Assembly (NCBI RefSeq): GCF_011765465.1
Contig: NZ_CP050265.1
Span: 1,364,001-1,428,000, forward strand
Reading direction: 5' to 3'
DNA length: 64,000 nucleotides
From: Erythrobacter sp.
GTDB taxonomy: Bacteria; Pseudomonadota; Alphaproteobacteria; Sphingomonadales; Sphingomonadaceae
The notes beneath the pieces were generated by a model that saw only the letters and a list, made by a program, of their open reading frames with translations, had not been told where the DNA came from and searched no databases. Shown piece by piece: positions 1 to 7,540 of the stretch. Made by a program: the position numbers and the translations under genes. The first letter of the stretch is position 1. Every line of letters starts with the position of its first letter.

Positions 1-2
1 CC

Positions 3-77
3 TTGCCGTCCACCGGCGTATGGCAGGGCGGCGGGATAGGATTCCGCTGGGACGAACACGCGCCCATGCAGAATTAA
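3..77 (+). CDS. Possible C-terminal end of a gene cut by the window edge
   Basis: The third plus-strand frame is open from the first base to a TAA at 75-77 and encodes a 24-residue tail rich in Gly and Trp that ends WDEHAPMQN. The sense-like composition suggests the end of a real gene, but the fragment is too short to assign to a family. The left-end integration core lies about 145 bases further on, so this could be the last gene outside the element. It could equally be chance coding. Confidence 0.2.
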   Translation: MPSTGVWQGGGIGFRWDEHAPMQN

Positions 78-221
78 TGTTTGGAGATGAGCTACCGCGA
101 CCCGGCAGGCGCTGGGCGCCGCCTTTGGCCCCTGCGACGGGGAGGCCCCTTTTCGAATGAAGATCATTCAAAAGGCCGGATTTCCGGAGATTTGTGAGAA
201 ACTCGCCAGTTTGGCAGACCG

Positions 222-238
222 TGGTAGCGCAGGAGGGA
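222..238 (-). other. Left attachment-core candidate (tRNA 3'-end-like)
   Basis: TGGTAGCGCAGGAGGGA reads, on the minus strand, like the last bases of a tRNA: TPsiC-stem CCCTCC, acceptor bases and CCA. It closely resembles the core at 46247-46263 and shares GCAGGAGGGA with the tRNA fragment at 31665. All three have TACCCCC repeats nearby. It is short and degenerate, so it may be a decayed attachment site. Confidence 0.4.
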
Positions 239-297
239 ATGCGATTTATGACTTAAGCAATTGAGTTGCATTGCGAAGATTGTCCCTCAATCAGCAA

Positions 298-317
298 TAT
301 ACCCCCACCTATACCCC
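298..317 (+). repeat. TACCCCC arm-type repeats, left end
   Basis: Two copies of TACCCC(C) lie about 60-75 bases inside the left core. The same heptamer occurs three times immediately upstream of the integrase (31511, 31534, 31545) and twice beside the 46247 core (46324, 46336). Its recurrence only at integration junctions suggests integrase arm-binding sites, by analogy with P4/lambda-type recombinases. That role is inferred. Confidence 0.45.
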
Positions 318-673
318 GAATTTAGCGCGATTTTTCCTTCAGGTATCCACAGCCGCAACATCGACCAAAACCAGCTGGGCGAAGTCCGCTTTCGAAGCTT
401 TCCGATCAGGCCGCCAAGGTCGCATGCTGGGTGGTTTCCGTAATGGCGGCTTTCGCGGACCGAATGCGATAGCTGCCATTGATCGTCACCAGATAGGGTT
501 CGCCTATCGATCCGGAAGCGAAGGCAACCTTTTTCGACAGCCTAGATAGAAGGCGCCTATTCGTGGTTCGCTTCCTGAAATCCGGACGTGCACGAACCGC
601 GCCCCAAACCCTCGCCAGAGCAGTTGGATGGATGGGACAGATGCAGACGCTATTTCAGCGTTTGTATCCGGGT

Positions 674-985
674 TCATGGTCGCATGTCGGCGGCTCCAAT
701 CACACAGCTCATGGCTTTGATCAGCGCGAAGGTCAGGCCGCAAAGATTGATCGCGAGGATGATGTTCGATGGGTCTGAGTCATCAAGCCCCTTAAACTGC
801 GCCGGAATCAGCCCGAGCATCTCGCCACCAAGGGCGCACCCTGCAAAGGCGAGTTTGCCACCCGTATCATGCCGCACTTACTCGCGACGCAGCCGCCCAT
901 ATGTGCCCTTACCCAAAGGCTTTAGCGCATCATTGAGCATCGTAAAGCGCGGATCGTATGGCGGAGGCAGACAGACGCCCTCATT
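674..985 (-). pseudogene. Possible small reading frame with an in-frame stop
   Basis: Directly downstream of the STAND gene one minus-strand frame reads through plausible protein (…YDPRFTMLNDALKPLGK…), meets a TAA at 878-880 and continues at once from a GTG into a hydrophobic 67-residue segment (residues such as NIILAINLCGLTFALIKAM) ending at 674. The continuity of sense-like sequence on both sides of the stop suggests a decayed gene for a small membrane protein, or two tiny coupled genes. No family is recognised and no clear ribosome site is seen. Confidence 0.25.
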
Positions 986-3900
986 TAACCGTTACCGAGC
1001 GCGCCGTGACATTGTTTGTAGCGCTTGCCCGAGCCGCACGGGCATGGTGCGTTGCGCGATCCGAGCGGGGTGATTGTTGTCGGACCCTCATCCGTGGGAT
1101 GGGGCGCAGCTTGTGGCGCAGTCGTGGTTAAGGCTGGGGCAGGTTGGGCGGCGGGTGCATTTTTGGCGTAATCCGGACGGATCGTGCCGAGGCGCGGTTC
1201 GATCAGCGTGCGCACGCTGTCGTCCTCGGCCCATTCGACCTTGCCAAAGGGCCAGCCCTGCTTTTCCTGTTCGGCAAGCGAGAGGTTAGCCTCCGATGCA
1301 AGGTCGCCGAAGTCGGCGCGATAGGGGAACAGCTGGATCAGGCGCGCCAACCGCCCGAACCAATAGGGCCGCGCCACATCATCTCCCGCTTTGCGATAGG
1401 ATATGCTCGCATTGCTCGCCGCCTTCGCCTCCTCCAGCCGAATGGCGGGATCGGAGCGGAGCGCGTCGATGCGGGTGGCTTCGTTGATCAGCATGGCATC
1501 GAAGCGCTGGCCCCAGCGTTCGAGCGCGGCGAATGCACCGTCTTGCCCCGCCGCCCCGGCTGTGCCGTAGCTACCAATCGCATTGACCGCTGCTTTGGCC
1601 TCGTGCAGCCGAATGGCGGGATCGGAGCGGAGCGCGTCGATGCGGGTGGCTTCATTGATCAGCATGGCATCGAAGCGCTGGCCCCAGCGTTCGAGCGCGG
1701 CGAATGCTCCGTCTTGCCCCGCCGCCCCGGCTGTGCCGTAGCTGCCGATCGCATACACCGCTGCTTTGGCCTCGTGCAGCCGAATGGCGGGATCGGAGCG
1801 GAGCGCGTCGAGGCGGGTGGCTTTGTCGATGAGCATGGCATCGAAGCGCTGGCCCCAGCGTTCGAGCGCATCGAATGCTCCGTCTTGCCCCGCCGCCCCG
1901 GCTGTGCCGTAGCTGCCAATCGCATTGACCGCAGCCCTGGCCTCGTGCAGCCGAATGGCGGGATCGGAGCGGAGCGCGTCGATGCGGGTGGCTTTGTCGA
2001 TGAGCATGGCATCGAAACGATGGCCCCATTGTTCGAGCGCGTCGAATGCACCGTCTTGCCCTGCCGCCCCGGCTGTGCCGTAGCTGCCAATCGCATTGGC
2101 CGCCGCCCTGGCTTCCTCTAGCCGAATGGCGGGATCAGAGCGGAGCGCGTCGACGCGGGTGGCTTCATTGATCAGCATGGCATCGAAGCGCTGGCCCCAG
2201 CGTTCGAGCGCAGCGAATGCACCGTCTTGCCCTGCCGCCCCGGCTCTGCCGTAGTTGTTGATCGCATTGAACGTCGCCATGGCCTCGTGCAGCCGAATGG
2301 CGGGATCGGAGCGGAGCGCGTCGATGCGGGTGGCTTCGTTGATCAGCATGGCATCGAAGCGCTGGCCCCAGCGTTCGAGCGCGTCGAATGCACCGTCTTG
2401 CCCCGCCGCCCCGGCTCCGCCGTAGCTATCAATCGCATTGACCGCTGCTTTGGCCTCGTGCAGCCGAATGGCGGGATCGGAGCGGAGCGCGTCGATGCGG
2501 GTGGCTTCGTTGATCAGCATGGCATCGAAGCGCTGGCCCCAGCGTTCGAGCGCGGCGAATGCTCCGTCTTGCCCCGCCGCCCCGGCTGTGCCGTAGCTGC
2601 CGATCGCATTGACCGCTGCCCTGGCCTCGTGCAGCCGAATGGTGGGATCGGAGCGGAGCGGGTCGATGCGGGTGGCTTCGTTGATCAGCATGGCATCGAA
2701 GCGCTGGCCCCAGCGTTCGAGCGCGGCGAATGCACCGTCTTGCCCCGCCGCCCCGGCTTTGCCGTAGCTGCCGATCGCATACACCGCTGCCATGGCCTCG
2801 TGCAGCCGAATGGCGGGATCATCAACGAATGCAGGGGTCGCGCATAGCGCATCCAAGCGTTCTCCCCAAGTTTCCAAAGCGGCAAACGCCGCTGCGGATT
2901 CAGACGCATCGCTTGCTGAGGCTCCGACTTCGCCGTAGTGATAGGCAGCCTTGACCGCTGCCTTGGCCTCTGCCTGCCGGATGGCGGGATCAAACGGACG
3001 CCAATCGGCTTGTCCGGCGGTGAGCGCAAGGATTCTGTGCGTTTCCGCCAACGGACGAGCGGAATCCGTGTCGGCCAGCCATTGCTCCATCCGTCGATGC
3101 GCCGCCTCCACCCGTCCCGGCCAGCGCGTATCGAAGGAATCCTGCAATTCACGCAATTGCGCCGCCAGATCGGCCTGCACCGATCCTTCTTCGGGATGCG
3201 CGCCATGCCACTCCACCCAATGAGGATGATCGCACCATATTTCGCCCAGGCTTCGCTCCAGCGCCTCGGGATGCTCTAGCAGCATGGGTAAGGCATCCTG
3301 CGTGCGGAATGCCGGGGGCAGATTATCCAGCAGGCGCAAGGCGATGAATTGCGCCAGATTGCGCGGTTGCAATCGCGGGATTTCCTGTTCCAGCTGGCGG
3401 CGGCCGCTTCGCGGAAAAAACCGCAGAAGCAGATTCACCCTAAAATCACGATACTGCTCCGTAATAACCATTGACGGAACCGGCCCGATTAAGGCCGCTG
3501 CAATCAAGCCGAGCGCCAGTGAACGGTCGACCTCATCATCCCCCTTGGCAAGCTCCGGAAAGGTGCGGCTGGTCCAATCAATGAATGCGCTTTCAAGTGG
3601 GGTGGCTTCAGGCGTCTGCGCCATCAGTATGGCATGGCGGGGATTGCCTGCGCTTTCGCGGATGATGTTGGCCGGATCGGCTCCGCGCAGCGCGGCCAGT
3701 TCATTGGCCAAATGTTCCAGCGCCTCTCCCTCGATGGCATCAATCGCGATTACTTCCTTTGCGATATAGGGCCGCAGCTTTTCCGGCGCGTTGCCCGCTG
3801 CCCAAGGTGTCATCCGCCCGACCAACAGGATACGCACCGGCTTCTTCCTGCTGCTGGCCGAGAGCAGGTTGAGCAACACCTGCTCCAACGGGACGGGCGA

Positions 3901-4629
3901 TCCGGTGCCCTGTAGCACACCATCCGTGTCCGCCTCATCCAGCACGAGCGCGGTGGGGCGACGAGCTTTCCAGCTCTTGATCCTTTCAAGCTGACTCGCG
4001 GCGGGATCAATCACGCCAAAATCCCATTTGGCCTGCTTTGCCAGCTCAAGCCATTCGATCGCGAGCCGCGATTTACCATAGCCCGTTGGCCCCGCGATGA
4101 TCTGCACCTTGAAGCGTTCGGTTGCAGGACGGCTAAGCAAATCGCGCAGCAGCGTCATTTCCGCATCGCGGCCGACCAGAGCCGGTGTCGCCGCGAGTTC
4201 GACTTCGAGCATGGTTTCAGCCCGCTCGCGCTCCAGATCGCAGAAGACAAAGCTGGGCGGACCGGGAAACAATCGGTCAAGCCAGCCAGCCACTCTCGAG
4301 ATCTTGAACACCAATCCACCAAGGATGAACCCCGCGATGAAGTTCACAAGCGGGCGAGGTGATATGAATGATGCAACCTCGGGATCGATGATGTCCTCGA
4401 TGTCGGAAATCAGGCCCTGAATGACGGCTGACGAAGAGACGTCGGAAATCAGGCCCTGAATGAGCGATGCCATAGCCATCAGGAGATTCCAGAAGCTGAT
4501 CTCCAGCCATTCGCCCAAAGCGACCATCAGCAGGGCACCACCCAGTGCCCCGGAACCCAATTTCCGCCAGTTCCGGCGATTGAGCTGCTTCACCGTCAGC
4601 GCGTTGCGATCCTGTTCGAGCTTTCTCAA
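985..4629 (-). CDS. Membrane-anchored STAND-type NTPase with 57-aa repeats and SEC-C motif
   Basis: 1214 residues. The start is a TTG preceded by AAGGGG at good spacing. The N-terminus (about 30-120) holds hydrophobic helices. An NTPase domain follows, with Walker A GPTGYGKS (about 180-187) and Walker B ALVLDEAD (about 227-234). After a linker, residues about 600-1072 are nearly identical 57-residue units (…AIRLHEAKAAVNAIGSYG…ALERWGQRFDAML…), TPR/alpha-solenoid-like by helix pattern. The last 22 residues are a SEC-C zinc motif (CPCGSGKRYKQCH). Signal-transduction ATPases with a C-terminal repeat sensor commonly act in prokaryotic immunity, including the Avs group. The repeat array would be the ligand sensor, but the trigger and the effector are unknown. 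No nuclease domain is apparent; the membrane segment could be the effector. A defence role is inferred from architecture and island context. Confidence 0.8.
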   Translation of the reverse strand: MRKLEQDRNALTVKQLNRRNWRKLGSGALGGALLMVALGEWLEISFWNLLMAMASLIQGLISDVSSSAVIQGLISDIEDIIDPEVASFISPRPLVNFIAGFILGGLVFKISRVAGWLDRLFPGPPSFVFCDLERERAETMLEVELAATPALVGRDAEMTLLRDLLSRPATERFKVQIIAGPTGYGKSRLAIEWLELAKQAKWDFGVIDPAASQLERIKSWKARRPTALVLDEADTDGVLQGTGSPVPLEQVLLNLLSASSRKKPVRILLVGRMTPWAAGNAPEKLRPYIAKEVIAIDAIEGEALEHLANELAALRGADPANIIRESAGNPRHAILMAQTPEATPLESAFIDWTSRTFPELAKGDDEVDRSLALGLIAAALIGPVPSMVITEQYRDFRVNLLLRFFPRSGRRQLEQEIPRLQPRNLAQFIALRLLDNLPPAFRTQDALPMLLEHPEALERSLGEIWCDHPHWVEWHGAHPEEGSVQADLAAQLRELQDSFDTRWPGRVEAAHRRMEQWLADTDSARPLAETHRILALTAGQADWRPFDPAIRQAEAKAAVKAAYHYGEVGASASDASESAAAFAALETWGERLDALCATPAFVDDPAIRLHEAMAAVYAIGSYGKAGAAGQDGAFAALERWGQRFDAMLINEATRIDPLRSDPTIRLHEARAAVNAIGSYGTAGAAGQDGAFAALERWGQRFDAMLINEATRIDALRSDPAIRLHEAKAAVNAIDSYGGAGAAGQDGAFDALERWGQRFDAMLINEATRIDALRSDPAIRLHEAMATFNAINNYGRAGAAGQDGAFAALERWGQRFDAMLINEATRVDALRSDPAIRLEEARAAANAIGSYGTAGAAGQDGAFDALEQWGHRFDAMLIDKATRIDALRSDPAIRLHEARAAVNAIGSYGTAGAAGQDGAFDALERWGQRFDAMLIDKATRLDALRSDPAIRLHEAKAAVYAIGSYGTAGAAGQDGAFAALERWGQRFDAMLINEATRIDALRSDPAIRLHEAKAAVNAIGSYGTAGAAGQDGAFAALERWGQRFDAMLINEATRIDALRSDPAIRLEEAKAASNASISYRKAGDDVARPYWFGRLARLIQLFPYRADFGDLASEANLSLAEQEKQGWPFGKVEWAEDDSVRTLIEPRLGTIRPDYAKNAPAAQPAPALTTTAPQAAPHPTDEGPTTITPLGSRNAPCPCGSGKRYKQCHGALGNG
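1448..2815 (-). repeat. Eight-unit 171-bp tandem coding repeat inside the STAND gene
   Basis: The sequence GGATCGGAGCGG (or a one-base variant) recurs at 1448, 1619, 1790, 1961, 2132, 2303, 2474 and 2645, and a last, diverged unit starts at 2816. The period is exactly 171 bp (57 codons) with no insertions or deletions over eight units. Most differences are single bases or short blocks (INEATR/IDKATR, AALERW/DALERW, NAIGSYGT/NAIDSYGG), shuffled between units, which is typical of recombination or gene conversion within an array. DNA-level identity this high implies recent expansion and probable copy-number variation between strains. Confidence 0.9.
4402..4463 (-). repeat. 23-bp direct repeat (39-bp period) in the STAND N-terminus
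   Basis: GTCGGAAATCAGGCCCTGAA plus TGA occurs at 4402-4424 and again at 4441-4463. It encodes a duplicated IQGLISD segment, so the membrane-proximal region contains an in-frame 13-residue tandem duplication. It is perfect at the DNA level, hence recent. Confidence 0.75.
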
Positions 4630-5255
4630 GGTTATTACCCCTTTTCGGGAGCGCAGGGTTCCTTACTCCTGCAACGCCCGCATCAGCTGCTAAATCCCTG
4701 CGCCAGCTGCATGATCTTCGGAACATCCATCTCCGCGCCATCGCTGATTCAGTCCTTTGGCTGGCTATCCGTCGATTTTTGCAGTTTACGACAGGTTCGG
4801 CGCTATATGTTTATGCTCCGACACAAAAAGTCGAGGCTCGATTCATGCATGGCAATTTGCATGGCCAAAACGAGTTGGGACAAAGCGCGTCAACAAGTGG
4901 CTTCTCGATTTTTCTGTTTACACAACGGGCAGCGAAATTCTCGCTAATAACTGCCGGTGTCAGGTCAAATTCCCGCTACTGCACCTGTCGGAGAAATGTC
5001 AGCAAGCATCTTTGGCCATCTGAGACCTGAGAATTTGAAGCCGACCCATGAGCAGTCATGAGCGGGCCCAGATTTGTTCTGGAAAGCCGGATGGCGGCTT
5101 TTGCCGAGATCGGACCATCATTTGGCGGAGGCGAATGACCGGGTCGGGGTCGCTAGCAGAATGGCCGGAATTGTCGTGCGGACAGCAATTCCGGCCATTC
5201 AGGACCTGGCTAACATGCGACCGGCAAGCAACCGATCGCGCTCACGGCGATGATG
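4630..5255. other. Intergenic region upstream of the STAND gene, with a strong hairpin
   Basis: No convincing gene; short plus-strand frames between 4711 and 5030 lack family resemblance. The region must hold the STAND promoter, but no clear -35/-10 pair could be fixed. At 5160-5199 there is a perfect 14-bp inverted repeat (AATGGCCGGAATTG and its complement) around a 12-base loop without a T-tract. The block from about 5092 (ATGGCGGCTTTTGCCG…) resembles the one near 440. Confidence 0.5.
5160..5199. repeat. Perfect 14-bp inverted repeat
   Basis: Arms 5160-5173 and 5186-5199 are exact complements with a 12-base loop. It lies between the convergent-facing end of the exonuclease gene and the STAND promoter region. 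No T-run follows on either strand, so a standard intrinsic terminator is unlikely; a REP-like element or a rho-aided transcript end is possible. Confidence 0.6.
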
Positions 5256-6044
5256 CTAGCTCGCCCCCATAACCTCCGCATCCATCCGCTCAAGCATCTG
5301 CTCCGCGAGACGCGCAACTGGCAGCGCCTGGGCGTCTCCTACGATCCGCCGACGCATGCTCCAGTCGCACAGCTGGTAGACCATTGCGGTCTGATCGATC
5401 GCAAAGACGCCCTGAGCCCGCCACCAGGTCAAGGCCAACATTGCGGTGAGCACGGTGTCCATCGCAACGTGGCAGCCCAGCTCTTCCCATTCCTGCTTGG
5501 TGCGCGGCTTGCCGACGGTCGGCTTGCTCGCGAACAGCGCCGCGGGAAAGCCCATGCGAAGGCCGATCTCGCTGAGATGAGCCCACTGCCGGCCCTGCCC
5601 CTTCAGCAGGAGAGCGAGGTCGGTATGCGGTCGCAAGGTTCCTGGGCGCCACCGGGCTTCGGAGGAAAGTTGCGGCGGAAGGACCAGGTCGTGCTGCATG
5701 GCGGCAAGGCCCAGCAGCGGAAGTTCAGCCGCGAGACCGCCATAGGTCACGACCTTGGTTTGTGGCCGCATCCGAAGGAAGTTGAACAGCCCGTCGACCA
5801 CGCCCTTCTCGTCGCCGCGGCCCTGTTCGGTCCAAATACGAATACCGAGCGGGTCGATCTTACCGTCGTTCGCGATCGAAAGGTGCAACGCTGCCGCCGC
5901 GTAGATGCGCCTCGTGGCCTGACGGTGGCGTTTCGCTCCGCCGCGCTCATGCTCGCCCGCGCCGACAGGGTCGATCGAGCGGTATGCTTCGTGCAGCTGC
6001 TCGTCCCATTCGGACTCGGTATCGATGAAGACTAATTCTGTCAT
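5256..6044 (-). CDS. Predicted 3'-5' exonuclease (PolB-exonuclease-like fold)
   Basis: About 262 residues. An ATG at 6050 sits only 3 bases from AAAGGAAA, whereas the in-frame ATG at 6044 has normal spacing, so 6044 is preferred. The N-terminus has an ExoI-like VFIDTES; the middle has VTYGGLAAELPLL (ExoII-like) and HTDLALLL; and VAMDTVLTAMLAL near residue 210 supplies an ExoIII-like Asp. This pattern matches predicted exonucleases related to the DNA polymerase B proofreading domain. It is the last gene of a four-gene minus-strand cluster that also has a DnaQ-like protein. Processing of element or invader DNA is inferred; no experiment-based role is known to me. Confidence 0.65.
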   Translation of the reverse strand: MTELVFIDTESEWDEQLHEAYRSIDPVGAGEHERGGAKRHRQATRRIYAAAALHLSIANDGKIDPLGIRIWTEQGRGDEKGVVDGLFNFLRMRPQTKVVTYGGLAAELPLLGLAAMQHDLVLPPQLSSEARWRPGTLRPHTDLALLLKGQGRQWAHLSEIGLRMGFPAALFASKPTVGKPRTKQEWEELGCHVAMDTVLTAMLALTWWRAQGVFAIDQTAMVYQLCDWSMRRRIVGDAQALPVARLAEQMLERMDAEVMGAS

Positions 6045-6061
6045 AATCATTTTCCTTTCTG

Positions 6062-6082
6062 AGGGTTGGACCCGCCAACCCT
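6062..6082 (-). promoter_or_regulatory. Leader hairpin before the exonuclease gene
   Basis: Perfect 8-bp stem (AGGGTTGG/CCAACCCT) with a 5-base loop, immediately upstream of the AAAGGAAA ribosome site of the 5256-6044 gene. All three other genes of the cluster have a comparable hairpin just upstream of the start. Confidence 0.5.
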
Positions 6083-6149
6083 GCTTCCCCTCATGCTGGG
6101 GGACTTCCTGTTCGGTGATGTTGGAAAGGCCTCCGCCGGTCTGGCGCCG

Positions 6150-6725
6150 TCAGAACGGCAGCGGCCGTGCTTTCTCGATTGCGTGCCAAGCCTGGAACGC
6201 GGCGATGAGCGTGCGCGCTTCCTGGATTTCGCAGAACGCGCAGACGAAGTTCGCCCAGAGCGCCTGCGCCTCGGCGGGAGCGTGTCGGCAACGTTCGGCA
6301 AGCAATGCGCCTTGACGAGGCAGCCGGAGATCAAGCCGGTTGGCGAGGTTCTCGATCTGTTCATCCGGGCAGTCGATCACTTGTATCGCTACCCGGTTGG
6401 TCTGCCGGGCGATGAACCCGAGGTCGGCCTCGCCGTCCGTGCCTGCGGTAAGCGCCTCGCGCAGATCGTGAGAGCCGGGGGCCGAGCCACGGATGATGAG
6501 CGTTGCGCCCGCCGGGATCCGGTGGGCGAGGCCGGCAAGGATATGCTTCCGCGGCAGCCCGCGTCCGAAGGCCTTGTGATCGAGTTCGAATTGCAGCTCG
6601 TCCTCGCCATGGCGGCGGGCTGTGAACAGGGCGATGGCGCGTATGTCGAAAGGCGCGTTGCTGTTCGCGTCCTCGCGCACGATGGTCGCAGCGCAGAGCA
6701 CGGGCGGATGATCGGTCGGTGGCAT
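6150..6725 (-). CDS. Hypothetical protein of the exonuclease cluster
   Basis: 191 residues starting MPPTDHPPVL. This ATG at 6725 has AAGGAA at about 9 bases, while the longer frame to 6884 would start inside the next intergenic hairpin. It is a mixed alpha/beta sequence without membrane segments; motifs such as AFGRGLPRKHILAGLAHRIPAG and the C-terminal WANFVCAFCEIQEARTLI are noted but match no family I recognise. It lies between two genes on the same strand and shares their leader layout, so it probably works with the two exonuclease-fold proteins. Confidence 0.6.
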   Translation of the reverse strand: MPPTDHPPVLCAATIVREDANSNAPFDIRAIALFTARRHGEDELQFELDHKAFGRGLPRKHILAGLAHRIPAGATLIIRGSAPGSHDLREALTAGTDGEADLGFIARQTNRVAIQVIDCPDEQIENLANRLDLRLPRQGALLAERCRHAPAEAQALWANFVCAFCEIQEARTLIAAFQAWHAIEKARPLPF

Positions 6726-6753
6726 TTCTGTGTGTTCCTTGTCCTGAACGCAC

Positions 6754-6787
6754 GCGGGCGGCGCTCCCGGTAAGGAGCACCGCCCGC
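6754..6787 (-). promoter_or_regulatory. Leader hairpin, 14-bp GC-rich stem
   Basis: Arms GCGGGCGGCGCTCC and GGAGCACCGCCCGC pair with one mismatch around a 6-base loop (CGGTAA). It sits between the stop of the 6836-7366 gene and the ribosome site of the 6150-6725 gene. No U-tract follows in the minus direction, so an mRNA-processing, stability or regulatory hairpin is more likely than a terminator. Confidence 0.5.
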
Positions 6788-6835
6788 GCAGGTCGTGTGA
6801 TGATGATGGAGGGTTGGTGGCTCTGGTCGGTGCCG

Positions 6836-7366
6836 TCAGCCCAGCGGCTCGAGGTGGACCTCCCACGAGCCAAGCGGGAAGCACCCGGTGTCCTCGACCA
6901 GTTCGGCCATACGGCGCTCGAGATCAGCCCATGCGCGATCGATGCCGCCCCCGTTTCGCGCGAGACGCGGCACGGGCCGTTCGACGAGTTCGCCCTTGCC
7001 ATCGATACCGAAGGCCTTCGAGCGATCGGTCGCGACGAGGATGAGGGCTCCGCCATCCGCCAGGAGGCACGGCTCGACCATGCCGATCTCGACCCCGGCG
7101 GGCACGGGTCGGAACAGGGTCATGCCCGTGCAGACCGGCAGATGGGCATCGGCGAAGCTCACAACGAGCATGGGTCGATCGGCGCTCTGCACGGAACTGG
7201 CGAGCACCGGGATGTGCTCGCGCAGCGCCCCGTTCATGGCTGCTACCGCGAAGTTCATGCCTTTGAGAGGCTCGTAGGGGGACGGGTTCGGCAGGACCAT
7301 GGCCCTGGACAAGACATGGATCAGCGGCCGGCGAGGACAGACCCCGCCGAGGTTCAGGTGACGCAT
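6836..7366 (-). CDS. Hypothetical protein of the exonuclease cluster
   Basis: 176 residues starting MRHLNLGGVC; AAAAAGGAAA lies 5-6 bases before this ATG, so the longer frame to 7447 is rejected. Features include a hydrophobic MNFAVAAMNGALREHIPVLAS stretch near residue 36, a central VPAGVEIGMVEPCLLADGGALILVA strand-rich segment and a C-terminus of WEVHLEPLG. No known domain is recognised. Its position and leader match those of its neighbours, so co-expression with the exonuclease-fold genes is likely. Confidence 0.6.
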   Translation of the reverse strand: MRHLNLGGVCPRRPLIHVLSRAMVLPNPSPYEPLKGMNFAVAAMNGALREHIPVLASSVQSADRPMLVVSFADAHLPVCTGMTLFRPVPAGVEIGMVEPCLLADGGALILVATDRSKAFGIDGKGELVERPVPRLARNGGGIDRAWADLERRMAELVEDTGCFPLGSWEVHLEPLG

Positions 7367-7391
7367 TGTGTATTTCCTTTTTCTGGTGACA

Positions 7392-7413
7392 GCCCGCCCG
7401 GGTGCGGGCGGGC
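7392..7413 (-). promoter_or_regulatory. Leader hairpin, 9-bp perfect GC stem
   Basis: GCCCGCCCG and CGGGCGGGC pair perfectly around a 4-base loop, ending about 25 bases before the ATG of the 6836-7366 gene. It is one of four leader hairpins in the cluster. Confidence 0.5.
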
Positions 7414-7540
7414 CGGAGCCCTTTTCCATTCTCTGGAGGAGGCTCACTTCACCTGCTGTCAGAGCGGGACGGGGCCGCGCGGACGCGCTGCTCCGCCCTT
7501 CTCTTCGACGCGCTCAGCGAACGCGGTCGCAACTACAGGT

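Larger units (their letters stand above)
78..673. other. Left junction region without a recognisable gene
   Basis: No open frame here has a convincing start or family resemblance. The stretch holds an imperfect hairpin (144-176, arms with GGCC, TTTT and GAATGA blocks around an AGA loop), a tRNA-3'-end-like core (222-238) and TACCCCC repeats (298-317). From about 440 there is a diverged intergenic block beginning ATGGCGGCTTTCGCGG that resembles another block near 5092. Short frames on both strands lack ribosome binding sites and are treated as noise. Confidence 0.5.

Noticed and set aside
1144..2121. Repeat-containing plus-strand frame
   Set aside because: It is the antisense image of the 171-bp coding repeats of the STAND gene; the minus-strand frame runs on into an NTPase and a SEC-C motif.
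1448..2830. CRISPR array
   Set aside because: The period is 171 bp with near-identical units and no unique spacers, and it is translated in frame.
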